A stretch of 49,211 nt of DNA from the NCBI GenBank assembly GCA_018970725.1, contig JAGWVU010000037.1, positions 1 through 49,211 of the forward strand. Reading direction: 5' to 3'. The notes under the pieces were generated by a model. The model did not search any database. It had not been told where the DNA came from and saw nothing but the letters and a program-made list of their open reading frames with translations. A program made the position numbers and the translations under genes. Position 1 is the first letter of the stretch; every line of letters starts with the position of its first letter. This DNA comes from Verrucomicrobiota bacterium (GTDB lineage: Bacteria; Verrucomicrobiota; Verrucomicrobiia; Verrucomicrobiales; DEV007). Shown here piece by piece: positions 31,398-39,714 of the stretch.

Positions 31398-32741
31398 TCA
31401 GGCGAGGACGGCGGCGGGAACGGAACCATGAACGTCGGTCAGCCGATAGTCCCGCCCTGCATAGCGGTAGACCAGCCGTTCGTGATCGATCCCGAGCAGG
31501 TGGAGGAGAGTGGCGTGGACATCGTGGATATGCATCCTGCCTTCGGCTGCCTTGAAACCGAAATCATCCGTGGCGCCGTAGGCGGTTCCTCCCCGGGCCC
31601 CGCCCCCGGCCATCCACATGCAGAACCCGTGGGGATTGTGATCCCGTCCGTTTCCGTTCTCACTGACCGGGGTGCGCCCGAATTCACCTCCCCAAACCAC
31701 CAAAGTGTCCTCCAAGAGGCCCCGCTGTTTCAAATCCGAGAGGAGCGCGGCGATGGGAAGATCGATATCCGCCGCCAGCTTGCGGGTCTGCTCGTCATGC
31801 TTGGAATGGGTGTCCCAGGGTTGACCGTTCCCGTAATAGACCTGGACGAAACGCACCCCGCGCTCCACAAGGCGCCGTGCCAGAAGGCATCCGTTGGAGA
31901 AGTGGCTGTTCCCGTAAAGCTCCCGCACCGCGCCGGGCTCGAGCGAAAGATCGAAGGCATCGCTCGCGGCGGTCTGCATGCGGAACGCCGTTTCCATCGT
32001 TTGAATCCGGCCACTGAGCGCGAGATCCAGTCCGCCCCGGGCCTCGAGGTGTCCTTGGTTGAGTTCCCGGAGCAAATCGAGCTGGCGACGCTGTTCCCCG
32101 GCCCCCATGCGTTCGTTGCGCAGCCAGGGAATCAACTGCTTCGGGTCGGTCTGCGCGTGATTGATATACAAACCCTGGTGTTGCGCCGGCAAAAACGCGC
32201 TGCTCCACAAGACGGAAAACCTGACAGGCCGCCCGGGACAGAGCACCACATAGGAGGGAAGATTCTCGTTCTCACTGCCAAGCCCATAACTGAGCCAGGA
32301 TCCCATGCTCGGCACCCGCTCGGTCATCGTTCCGTTGTTCATCAACAATAGCGCCGGACCATGGTTCGGGTTGTCGGTGTGACAGGCGCGCAAGACGCAC
32401 AAATCATCCGCATGCGCGGAGATCCGGGGCAACAACTCGCTGATTTCCAAACCGCTTTGTCCATGACGACGATAACCGTAGGGCGACGCCAACAAGCCGC
32501 CAGTCGGTCGCTCGGTGCGAAGATCCGCCCCCGGCGGCCGTTGCCCGGAGTATTTGGTGAGCAACGGCTTCGGCTCGAAAAAATCCGGCCCGAACGGTCC
32601 GCCGTTCATGAACAGATGAATGACGCGCTTGGCCCGCCCCGGAAAATGCATCCGGGCCGAATCCCCCAAGGCCGAGGTCAATCCGATGGCTCCCAAGCCG
32701 CCCCCCATCCGGCCGATGGCCTCTCTCCGCGTCGTGCTCAT
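31398..32741 (-). CDS. DUF1501 family secreted protein (sulfatase-like fold)
   Basis: A 447-residue DUF1501 protein, a family abundant in Planctomycetes and Verrucomicrobia and related in fold to alkaline phosphatase/sulfatases. The N-terminus (TTRREAIGRMGGGLGAIGL) is a twin-arginine-like export signal. Family motifs include AKRVIHLFMNGGPFGPDFF, HTDNPNHGPALLLMNNG, VPSMGSWLSYGLGSENENLP, DTLVVWGGEFGRTPVSENG, GRDHNPHGFCMWMAGGG and HDVHATLLHLLGIDHERL; the Asp/His residues in these could bind metal. It follows the DUF1549/DUF1553 gene by 6 bp, the standard pairing. The cellular role is not established; these pairs are generally linked to polymer use at the cell surface, which is an association, not a proof. 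Confidence 0.95.
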   Translation of the reverse strand: MSTTRREAIGRMGGGLGAIGLTSALGDSARMHFPGRAKRVIHLFMNGGPFGPDFFEPKPLLTKYSGQRPPGADLRTERPTGGLLASPYGYRRHGQSGLEISELLPRISAHADDLCVLRACHTDNPNHGPALLLMNNGTMTERVPSMGSWLSYGLGSENENLPSYVVLCPGRPVRFSVLWSSAFLPAQHQGLYINHAQTDPKQLIPWLRNERMGAGEQRRQLDLLRELNQGHLEARGGLDLALSGRIQTMETAFRMQTAASDAFDLSLEPGAVRELYGNSHFSNGCLLARRLVERGVRFVQVYYGNGQPWDTHSKHDEQTRKLAADIDLPIAALLSDLKQRGLLEDTLVVWGGEFGRTPVSENGNGRDHNPHGFCMWMAGGGARGGTAYGATDDFGFKAAEGRMHIHDVHATLLHLLGIDHERLVYRYAGRDYRLTDVHGSVPAAVLA

Positions 32742-32747
32742 GATCGG

Positions 32748-34664
32748 TCAGTCGATGAATTGCAATTCGTTGGATACGAGCAAGACCTGAGCGAGCCCGG
32801 ACCATACGGCTGCCTCCCCTTCCCGTCCCTGCAGATACGCTTGGGCCGCGCGGGTTTCCCAATCGGCCGGATGCCGCTGGAAGAGGCGTCGGTAGCCGGC
32901 CTCGAGCCCTTCCTGGCGGATCCACGCCCCGAGAGCGTCCGACTGTTTGAGGATGAAAGGGGAATTCAGGGCGAAGAGTCCCTGCAAGGGGGTCATCGTC
33001 TCCGTCCGCCATGGACTGTGCGCCCCGGGATCCGGCACGTCGTGCAGCCGCAACATCGCGTCCATGTCCTGACGGTCGGAGGCCCCGTAAAGGGAACGCC
33101 TCACGTTGTCCGGGGATCCGACCGCCAAGGCCGGTCCTCCCATGGTCAAATCCAGCGTTCCGGCCCCCGCAAGCAGGGAATCCCGCCAGGCTTCCCAGTC
33201 GAGACGTCTCCGGGCTGCACGGGCCAGAAAGCGATTGGCGGGATCACGTGCCTCGGATCGGGGGGCAGAGGAACTCTGCCGCCAAGTGGCCGAGTTGAGG
33301 ATCTCCCGGTGCAACCACTTGATCGACCAGCCGTTCTCGACGAACCGGAGCGCCAGATCGTCCAATAGTTCCGGGTGGCTGGGAGGATCTCCCAGACGAC
33401 CGAATTCACTGGGGGTATCCACCAGTCCCCGCCCGAAATGCTGCTTCCAAACCCGGTTGACCATGACCCGCGCCGTCAGCGCCGAGGCTTCCCCGGTCAA
33501 GGCCCGCGCCAAATCCAACCGACCGCTCCCGCTCCCGAGACGACGCGGTTTTCCGTCCGGAAGCGGAAAAGCCGAGAGAAAGCGGCGTTCGACCACCGGC
33601 CCGAGGTCGTTCGGATTTCCCCGCTTTTGCAATTCCAAGTCACGCGCTATCCCCATCCGGTAATCGAGCTTGGTTCCGTGCGACTTGTCATTTGCCACCA
33701 CGTAAAGCGCGGCATCCTCCACAGCGTTGGCCATGGGCATATCGTAATGGGCGGTGCGGGCCTTGATTTCCCCGATCTGCTTTTGGAGCCCCGCCACCTG
33801 TTCCGCCAAATCCTTGGGTTTCCCCTTTTTGACCTCCGCGATCTTCTTCTCCAACGCGGCGACCTCCGCCCGCGCCTTGGCCACCGGGGCCCAAAGGGCG
33901 TCGTCCACGATGGGCCGCTCCGCCAGCTTGACCGAGGCGAACACTCCGGCCAGGGCGTAGTAGTCCTCCGTGGGAATGGGATCCGACTTGTGGTCGTGAC
34001 ACCGCGCACAGGCAATGGTGAGCCCGAGAAAGGTGCGTCCGATGGCATCGACGTGTTCCTCCCACTCGTCGGCCACCGTCGTCTTGATGATCTCGGGCGG
34101 GAGTTGCAGTTCCTTGAAATAGGTGGGACTCAACCCGAGAAAACCGAGGGCCACCCGGTCCCCGGGGCCACCATCCGGCAAAAGATCCGCCGCCAGTTGC
34201 CAGAGGATGAACCGATCGTAAGGAAAATCCCGGTTCAGGGCATCGACCACCCAATCCCGGTAAAGATAGGCGTATCGGGTCGACTCCAGCCAGTCCGGAC
34301 TCCGGTCCACATAGCGCGCCAGATCCAGCCAATGACGCCCCCACCGCTCGCCGTAATGCGGACTCGACAACAGGGCTTCGACCGTGGTGCCCTGGCCTCC
34401 CGTTCCCGGCGGCAATCCCGTGAGAGCGAAGGACAGGCGCCGCGCCAAGGTGCGCTCGTCCGCTTCCGGTGCCGGTTGCAATCCCTCCTTCTCCATCCGC
34501 GCCAGAACAAACCAGTCGATCCGGGTCCGGGGCCAGGAGGAATCCTGAACCGGCGGCAAGCCGGAACCGCGCAGGGGGCGCAACGACCAGAGAGGACCGT
34601 CTGCGGACCATCCCGAAGATAGGGTTGAGAAAAGAAGGAGGGCCAGGATCCAACCGCATTTCAC
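32748..34664 (-). CDS. DUF1549/DUF1553 domain secreted protein
   Basis: A 638-residue exported protein. The GTG at 34664 gives the signal peptide MKCGWILALLLFSTLSSGWS. DUF1549 (about 45-250) has RIDWFVLARMEKEGLQPAP, RRLSFALTGLPP, HYGERWGRHWLDLARY, PYDRFILWQLAADLLP and the heme-type CxxCH in CARCHDHKSDPIPTEDYYAL. A lysine-rich coiled coil (VAALEKKIAEVKKGKPKDLA) separates it from DUF1553 (about 380-620), with LARALTGEASALTARVMVNR, IKWLHREILNSATWRQSS and LDWEAWRDSLLAGAG. Many relatives begin with a separate cytochrome (PSCyt1) domain; here that domain is missing, leaving only the internal heme motif. It is the first gene of the pair with DUF1501 and diverges from the ion-channel gene (134 bp). 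Confidence 0.94.
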   Translation of the reverse strand: MKCGWILALLLFSTLSSGWSADGPLWSLRPLRGSGLPPVQDSSWPRTRIDWFVLARMEKEGLQPAPEADERTLARRLSFALTGLPPGTGGQGTTVEALLSSPHYGERWGRHWLDLARYVDRSPDWLESTRYAYLYRDWVVDALNRDFPYDRFILWQLAADLLPDGGPGDRVALGFLGLSPTYFKELQLPPEIIKTTVADEWEEHVDAIGRTFLGLTIACARCHDHKSDPIPTEDYYALAGVFASVKLAERPIVDDALWAPVAKARAEVAALEKKIAEVKKGKPKDLAEQVAGLQKQIGEIKARTAHYDMPMANAVEDAALYVVANDKSHGTKLDYRMGIARDLELQKRGNPNDLGPVVERRFLSAFPLPDGKPRRLGSGSGRLDLARALTGEASALTARVMVNRVWKQHFGRGLVDTPSEFGRLGDPPSHPELLDDLALRFVENGWSIKWLHREILNSATWRQSSSAPRSEARDPANRFLARAARRRLDWEAWRDSLLAGAGTLDLTMGGPALAVGSPDNVRRSLYGASDRQDMDAMLRLHDVPDPGAHSPWRTETMTPLQGLFALNSPFILKQSDALGAWIRQEGLEAGYRRLFQRHPADWETRAAQAYLQGREGEAAVWSGLAQVLLVSNELQFID

Positions 34665-34798
34665 AGTTTTCTATACCGGAAAATCGTTCACCGCCTTTCA
34701 TCGAATCCACCCGGCGCCCCGGAAACTTCCGGCTGAACTCCCGTTGACCCCGGACAGTTGCATCGCTAGGGTGACACGGATTTCATTCCCCGTTTCCC

Positions 34799-37294
34799 AT
34801 GATCCGCCCCCGGAAAACCGTGCTCCTCGGCATCGCTGCGCTTCTCGTCCTGGGCACGTTGTCCTGGGTGATCGGGGCGAAACTGAAACATGGAGGCCGC
34901 TTTGGGGCGAAGCGCGAGATCGAGGTGGCCCTGCTGGCCCGGTCCAAGGGGCATTTCACGGATCTGCACGAGATCTGCCTCCGCCTGCTTTTCGAGCAAC
35001 TGGATCGACAGGGCTTGAACGGAGGCGCCGGCCGCCTTGTGCTGCATACCTACGATTTGCGGACCCTGCAAGCAGGCTATGGCGACACCCCTCCCCACGA
35101 GGCCATCCTCAGGGAAAATCCGAATATATCGGTCATTCTGGACAACACCTGGGGCAGTGATCTCCAAAAGTCCCGGGAGGTCATCCGCAAGAAAGGCATC
35201 CCGGTGATCTCCCTCAACGCGGACCGGACCGCGGACTTCGGACCTTCCGTCCTGTTTCTCGGGAGCCAGAACATGGTGCCCTCCAAGATTGCCAGTTTCA
35301 TCGACCAAGCCCTCATGCGTAGGGGCGCCCCGGCGGTAGGGCCTTCCCCGGCCGATCCCTTCCAAAAGGATGCCCCGGCGGTGGGTCCTTCCCCGGCCGA
35401 TCCCTTCGCGCCCCGCCCCATGGTGCTGTTCCTCACGGAGGCGGGTTATGGATTGGACCCTTCCCGCACCGGTGATCCGGTCACTCTCTACGAAAGCGAG
35501 TTGGCCAAACGGAACATTCCCGTCGAAGCCCGGGTCTCCTTCGCGGAAGAGAAATACGAGGTCGCCGCCGAACAGCAACGGGTCACCGGGGAAGTGCTCC
35601 GCGCGCTTAAGGAGGCGGGCTCCCGTGAGGTGGTGGTCATCATCAACGCCCACAAACAGTGGGGCTCCAGATTGGTGGCCAAGTTCGAGGAATTCGCCTC
35701 CAGCAACCGGGACCGAAGCCTGCGGGTGATCGGTCATGATTCGATCTTCAACCAGGGAATTCACGACGGCGTGCGCGAGGCCGGGGCCGAAGACGAGACC
35801 ATGGGCTTCGAAATGGTGCTCATGAAGGCGCCCAATCCCGAGTTTTCCACCCACACCTTCGACCTTTACCGGAGTGTGGTGGATGCCCACGGAGGCGCGT
35901 TCGAGGATTACCCGAAGGAGGTCGCCTCCATCTTCATCCGTCGATGCGCGGTCGCTGCGGAACTTTTGCGCCATTCCCTGCAGGATTTCGACCTGCTCGA
36001 CCGTCAGGCCGAGGGAGCGGCCTGGAACGCGAAATCGAGAGTCGAGAAAGACCGTTCCCTACTCAGCGATCAGTTCGCCGGGCTCGTCGCCCCCTTTCCC
36101 CCGGCTCCCGGCGCCCCCCGTCAACCCACCGGAGCCCATGTGGAACTCGGCGCCCTCGGGCTGGTGCATTTCAACCGGGATGGCGAGGAGGACGGCAGCC
36201 ATTATTTCGAGTTGCACAGGCCGGGCAACCGCCCAATCGCCCACCTCAAACAACTCAACGCCCGCAACGAACTGATCCCCGCCCTGCAAATCGGCATCAA
36301 TGCGTTCCAAATCCGGCGGGTCGATGTCGAGCGCGGGGAATTCGATGCCGAGTTCATCTGTTCCACCACGATCGATGCCGCGCTCAAGAAAAAGGTCCTG
36401 CTCGATATGAGGAACCTCCGCAAGGAGGAAGAGCAGGAGGAACCGCCCCTCGAGGACAAGAGCGCCACCGATGACCCGCGGGGACGCCCCGGGCAGTATC
36501 CGATGCTCTCCGGGCTTCTCTCGATCCCGAACATGCGGACCGATGGTTCCGTGGCGCAGATTGGTCAAACCGACCGCAGCGTCGAGAATACGGAATACCG
36601 CGTCTACAAAGTGCGCGGCACCTTCGCGGCGGACCTCAACACGGTTCGCTACCCGTTCGACAGCCATCACATCGGCGTGGAACTGCAGGCGGCGGTGCCC
36701 GACGAATTGCTCACCCTGACCGCCCAACGCATTGAATCCACCGCGTTTGAGGAGAACCAGCGCGGCTGGGTGCTGAAATGGATTCACGGGCTGGTCGACA
36801 ACCGCGTGGCCAACGGTAATCCGCTGGCGGTGGCGGGCCAGCGGACGGAGACCCGCCAGTTCAAAGAGTTCGCGATCATGGTCGGTGTGAAGCGCAACCT
36901 GCTCCAACCCATGTTGGTGGTCATGCTGCCCCTCGTCTTGCTGGGCATGGCGGCCATCGGCATCATGTATCTCGGCGAGAAGGAAACGATGGGCAAATCA
37001 CCCAGTGAACTCGCCATGGGCGTGGTCCTTGCCGTCGTCGCCTATTCCATTTCCTACGCGGACGTGGTCCCCCGGAGCGGGGGCGGCACCCACTCCGATC
37101 TGCTCTATCTCATCACCACCCTGATGTGCATGGGAAATTTCGGGGCCGTTCTCCTTTTCGGAGAGATGGGAAATCCCAAGACCCGCCACGACATCGTGGA
37201 CCGCTGGCGCTTCCGTTATGCCTTGGGAGTCACGGTCTTTTACTTCATCTTCGTGCTCTATTGGGGAACCAGCAGCGAACTCTGGCCCGTCTGA
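34799..37294 (+). CDS. Fusion of a type I periplasmic binding protein domain with a pentameric ligand-gated ion channel
   Basis: An 831-residue membrane protein in four parts. (1) Signal-anchor helix, 8-27. (2) Type I periplasmic-binding-protein-like domain, about 38-405: VALLARSKGHFT, KGIPVISLNADRT, EVVVIINAHKQWGSRLV and VIGHDSIFNQGIHDGVREAG. (3) Ligand-binding beta sandwich of Cys-loop-type channels, about 448-695: LQIGINAFQIRRVDVERGEF, YRVYKVRGTFAADLNTV and the Pro-loop YPFDSHHIGVEL (618-629), without the two Cys of animal receptors. (4) Four transmembrane helices: M1 702-725, M2 about 733-757, M3 767-788, M4 806-823. M2 ends VVAYSISYADVVPR, close to ELIC; counting back from P758 (23'), pore residues are E737 (2'), G741 (6'), L744 (9'), A748 (13') and I751 (16'). 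The 9' leucine gate is kept and the 2' acid favours cations. Channel activity and ligand are inferred. Confidence 0.9.
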   Translation: MIRPRKTVLLGIAALLVLGTLSWVIGAKLKHGGRFGAKREIEVALLARSKGHFTDLHEICLRLLFEQLDRQGLNGGAGRLVLHTYDLRTLQAGYGDTPPHEAILRENPNISVILDNTWGSDLQKSREVIRKKGIPVISLNADRTADFGPSVLFLGSQNMVPSKIASFIDQALMRRGAPAVGPSPADPFQKDAPAVGPSPADPFAPRPMVLFLTEAGYGLDPSRTGDPVTLYESELAKRNIPVEARVSFAEEKYEVAAEQQRVTGEVLRALKEAGSREVVVIINAHKQWGSRLVAKFEEFASSNRDRSLRVIGHDSIFNQGIHDGVREAGAEDETMGFEMVLMKAPNPEFSTHTFDLYRSVVDAHGGAFEDYPKEVASIFIRRCAVAAELLRHSLQDFDLLDRQAEGAAWNAKSRVEKDRSLLSDQFAGLVAPFPPAPGAPRQPTGAHVELGALGLVHFNRDGEEDGSHYFELHRPGNRPIAHLKQLNARNELIPALQIGINAFQIRRVDVERGEFDAEFICSTTIDAALKKKVLLDMRNLRKEEEQEEPPLEDKSATDDPRGRPGQYPMLSGLLSIPNMRTDGSVAQIGQTDRSVENTEYRVYKVRGTFAADLNTVRYPFDSHHIGVELQAAVPDELLTLTAQRIESTAFEENQRGWVLKWIHGLVDNRVANGNPLAVAGQRTETRQFKEFAIMVGVKRNLLQPMLVVMLPLVLLGMAAIGIMYLGEKETMGKSPSELAMGVVLAVVAYSISYADVVPRSGGGTHSDLLYLITTLMCMGNFGAVLLFGEMGNPKTRHDIVDRWRFRYALGVTVFYFIFVLYWGTSSELWPV
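35327..35407 (+). repeat. In-frame tandem duplication inside the binding-protein domain
   Basis: Two 36-bp copies (35327-35362 and 35372-35407) differ at two positions and are offset by 45 bp, so 15 residues. Each encodes APAVGPSPADPF (residues 177-188 and 192-203) in a Pro-rich loop between two strands of the binding-protein domain. Confidence 0.92.
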
Positions 37295-37301
37295 GACCCT
37301 G

Positions 37302-38651
37302 TCAGCCTCCGAAGAGCGCCCGCTCCAACAACCCTTCTCCCGTTTCCCCCACCCCGAGGAACTGGGCCTTGCCGGGCAGACCTCCGGCGGCCGCGGAAAA
37401 ATTCAAAGGCATGATCCCGGGGAGGCCCGGCCTGAAAAGCTGATCGTTCCGACGCAGCCGGTCGAGAATCTCCGCCTCGCTTTCGCCTTGGTGCAAATTG
37501 ACGTTCCGCAAGGTCCATCGCGCCCCGGGACAAAGGCTGCGCACCAGAATGGAGGGATAGGTGGCGGCGGTCACCCTCGCGTTGATCTCACTGACAAAGA
37601 CTTCGAGCCCGTCCGATCCCCCCCGTTCCACCACGAGGAAATCCAGCCCCCCGAAACCGCGATAACCCTGCGCATGCAACCACCGGATGGAGGCCACCGC
37701 CTGTTCGAACAACATCTCCCGCAAGCGCGGCATGCTCCCCATGTAGGGTGGCGGGGATTGGTTCCCCTCATGCAAAATCCGACCACTCAGCAATTGTTCG
37801 GTGATGTCGAACACCGTTCCCCCGTCTTCACCGAGAAAGAATTGCACGCTCGGACTCCGCGTCTCCACGATCCCGCGCTCCCCAGGCTGGAGCCAGCCTT
37901 GGACCAGGCAGGGGCCCTCCGTGAAGAAGTATTCCGGAAGGGTCACCTCACGATCCCCGACGATGCTCAGCTTCCTGAGACCGATTCCCGACGCCCCCAT
38001 TTGCGACTTCACCACCGCGTGGGTGAACCCGGCACCTCCCAAAGTATCGAGACAACCGCGAACCGCCCCCGGCGACTCCGCCAGAACCGACGGAATGACT
38101 GGCCAACCCGCGTCCCGGAGATGCTCGAAAATCAGGAGCTTGTTGTTTCCCCGCCGGCTGCCTTCGGGCGTGGTGGTCACCGGGAGATCCAGTCGTCCCG
38201 CGATTTGCACCAACTCCGCATCGGTGACGAACCCGTCCACCCAACGGTTCTCCCGCCCGCCGGTCCGCTGCAAATTCTCCTGCAACGCCGCTTCCAAGCG
38301 CCGCACCGAAGGACTCCCTTCCCCGGAGGCAAGCCGTGGATAGTCGTCGGCCGACATCACGAGGACCTCGGGAAGAGTCAGTCCGAGATCCTCGGAAAAG
38401 TAACGGCACAGGGCCGCCGAGGGCGCCTCTTCCAAAACCAGCAGGTTTTGCGCTCCCCGGTAGAGCAGATTCAAAGCGGGGATGAAGCGCCCCCCATACG
38501 AGCGGGAGGGACCGACCACTTCGGCCAAGGCCGCGGTCTTCGCGTGGTTCTCATAGAAAATCTCGTAGAGATTGGCGAAAAAGACGACCTGACGTCCCCA
38601 AAAAGCGGGCATCCGGTCGGTGCGGTCGGAGATCTCCAAGGCGGATGTCAT
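37302..38651 (-). CDS. ATP-grasp ligase-like protein
   Basis: A 449-residue protein; ATG 38651 (MTSALEISDRTDRMP) is chosen, a TTG at 38678 would add nine residues. The N-terminal 150 residues look like a pre-ATP-grasp domain. The ATP-grasp core follows: GNNKLLIFEHLRDAGWPVIP, the ATP-binding lysine in AVVKSQMGASGIGL, the strand GPCLVQGWLQPGERG, then GFGGLDFLVVE and the metal-binding VSEINARVTAATYP. Such enzymes couple a carboxylate to an amine or thiol via an acyl phosphate; the overall layout recalls peptide or amino-acid ligases of secondary metabolism. It ends 7 bp from the channel gene (convergent) and begins 80 bp after the EamA transporter gene on the same strand. Substrate unknown; a glutathione-synthetase-like or carboxylase-like role is possible. 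Confidence 0.82.
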   Translation of the reverse strand: MTSALEISDRTDRMPAFWGRQVVFFANLYEIFYENHAKTAALAEVVGPSRSYGGRFIPALNLLYRGAQNLLVLEEAPSAALCRYFSEDLGLTLPEVLVMSADDYPRLASGEGSPSVRRLEAALQENLQRTGGRENRWVDGFVTDAELVQIAGRLDLPVTTTPEGSRRGNNKLLIFEHLRDAGWPVIPSVLAESPGAVRGCLDTLGGAGFTHAVVKSQMGASGIGLRKLSIVGDREVTLPEYFFTEGPCLVQGWLQPGERGIVETRSPSVQFFLGEDGGTVFDITEQLLSGRILHEGNQSPPPYMGSMPRLREMLFEQAVASIRWLHAQGYRGFGGLDFLVVERGGSDGLEVFVSEINARVTAATYPSILVRSLCPGARWTLRNVNLHQGESEAEILDRLRRNDQLFRPGLPGIMPLNFSAAAGGLPGKAQFLGVGETGEGLLERALFGG

Positions 38652-38731
38652 GAGCGCCGGCGAACTGGGGCACCCCAAGAATCCGTGACCTTTCTTGATT
38701 GTAAAGAACCAATCGTGATTTCAAAGGATGG

Positions 38732-39700
38732 CTAAAGATTGCGGATCAGCCTCTGGTTCTCCCGCGCCACCAGCGCCACGCCGGCCAAAACCATCAAACC
38801 GCCGCACACCGCCGGGACCGAGACCGGTTTCCCGAGCCAAAACCACTCGCAAAAGATGGTGACGTGCACCTCCAACCCCACGATTACCGAGGCCAGCAGG
38901 GCGCCGATCCGTTTCACCGCCTCGAAGTAAAGCACGCCGATCCCTCCCGCGATCGCTCCCAGCACGCCGAGTTCGCCCGCCTGGGTCCAGGTGGTGATCG
39001 TCCAGCCATGATACCACGTGGCTGCCGCCGCGCCGAGAAGCACCGGCAGGATCGCCCAAAGTTCGATCTGGGCCAGATACCCTTGGCGAGCTGCAAAATC
39101 CGCCTCACCCACCGCCGACGCCCGGTGCTTCTCTGACGATACCAGAAAAAGCGAGAAGCAGGGGCCTGCCAACAGCATGAAGAACACCCCCGTGTTGACC
39201 GTTGCCCATCCTCCGCCGGTGCCCGGCCCGTGCAGATCCCGGGCGCCCAACGTCGCCCCCACCACCGACAACAGCGTTCCCGCAGCCAAGCATCCCAAGG
39301 AAAGTTGTCTCCGGATCCCCACCGGAACCAGGAGGAACGCGAGGATGAGGGTGTAGAGGGGATTCAATCGGTAAAGCAGAATCCCGGCCGTCGCGCTCAG
39401 ACCTGACATCGCATAAAAATAGAAGATGCCGCTCGACGCTTTTCCCAGCACCGCCAGCCAGGTCCAGCGGTCATAGGCGAGGTATCGGCGTGGTTGTCCG
39501 CCCAATCGGCGGGCCGTCCCTGCGATCGCCAGCACCATCGCGGCGGAGATCAGATTTCTCATGGCCACGGCCACCAAGGGATCCACGGATTCCACCAGAA
39601 CCTTGCGGGTCAACGCATGGCTCACGCCCAGGAGCACCGCGCAAATCCCCATCAGGATCCCCCCCGTCGCCCGGCCGCCATGTTCCCGAACCCCTGACAT
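38732..39700 (-). CDS. EamA/DMT-family transporter
   Basis: A 322-residue inner-membrane protein of the drug/metabolite transporter superfamily. ATG 39700 (MSGVREHGGRATGG) is used; the longer open frame upstream lies inside the neighbouring gene. About ten hydrophobic helices form two EamA repeats: ILMGICAVLLGVSHALTRKV, FYFYAMSGLSATAGILLYRL, LGCLAAGTLLSVVGATLGA, then GVFFMLLAGPCFSLFLV, VLGAIAGGIGVLYFEAVKRI and GGLMVLAGVALVARE. Members mostly export amino acids or small metabolites. It begins 14 bp after the DUF1624 gene and precedes the ATP-grasp gene on the same strand, so an export role for a product of that ligase is possible but unproven. Confidence 0.9.
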   Translation of the reverse strand: MSGVREHGGRATGGILMGICAVLLGVSHALTRKVLVESVDPLVAVAMRNLISAAMVLAIAGTARRLGGQPRRYLAYDRWTWLAVLGKASSGIFYFYAMSGLSATAGILLYRLNPLYTLILAFLLVPVGIRRQLSLGCLAAGTLLSVVGATLGARDLHGPGTGGGWATVNTGVFFMLLAGPCFSLFLVSSEKHRASAVGEADFAARQGYLAQIELWAILPVLLGAAAATWYHGWTITTWTQAGELGVLGAIAGGIGVLYFEAVKRIGALLASVIVGLEVHVTIFCEWFWLGKPVSVPAVCGGLMVLAGVALVARENQRLIRNL

Positions 39701-39714
39701 TGGTGCCTTCCTCC

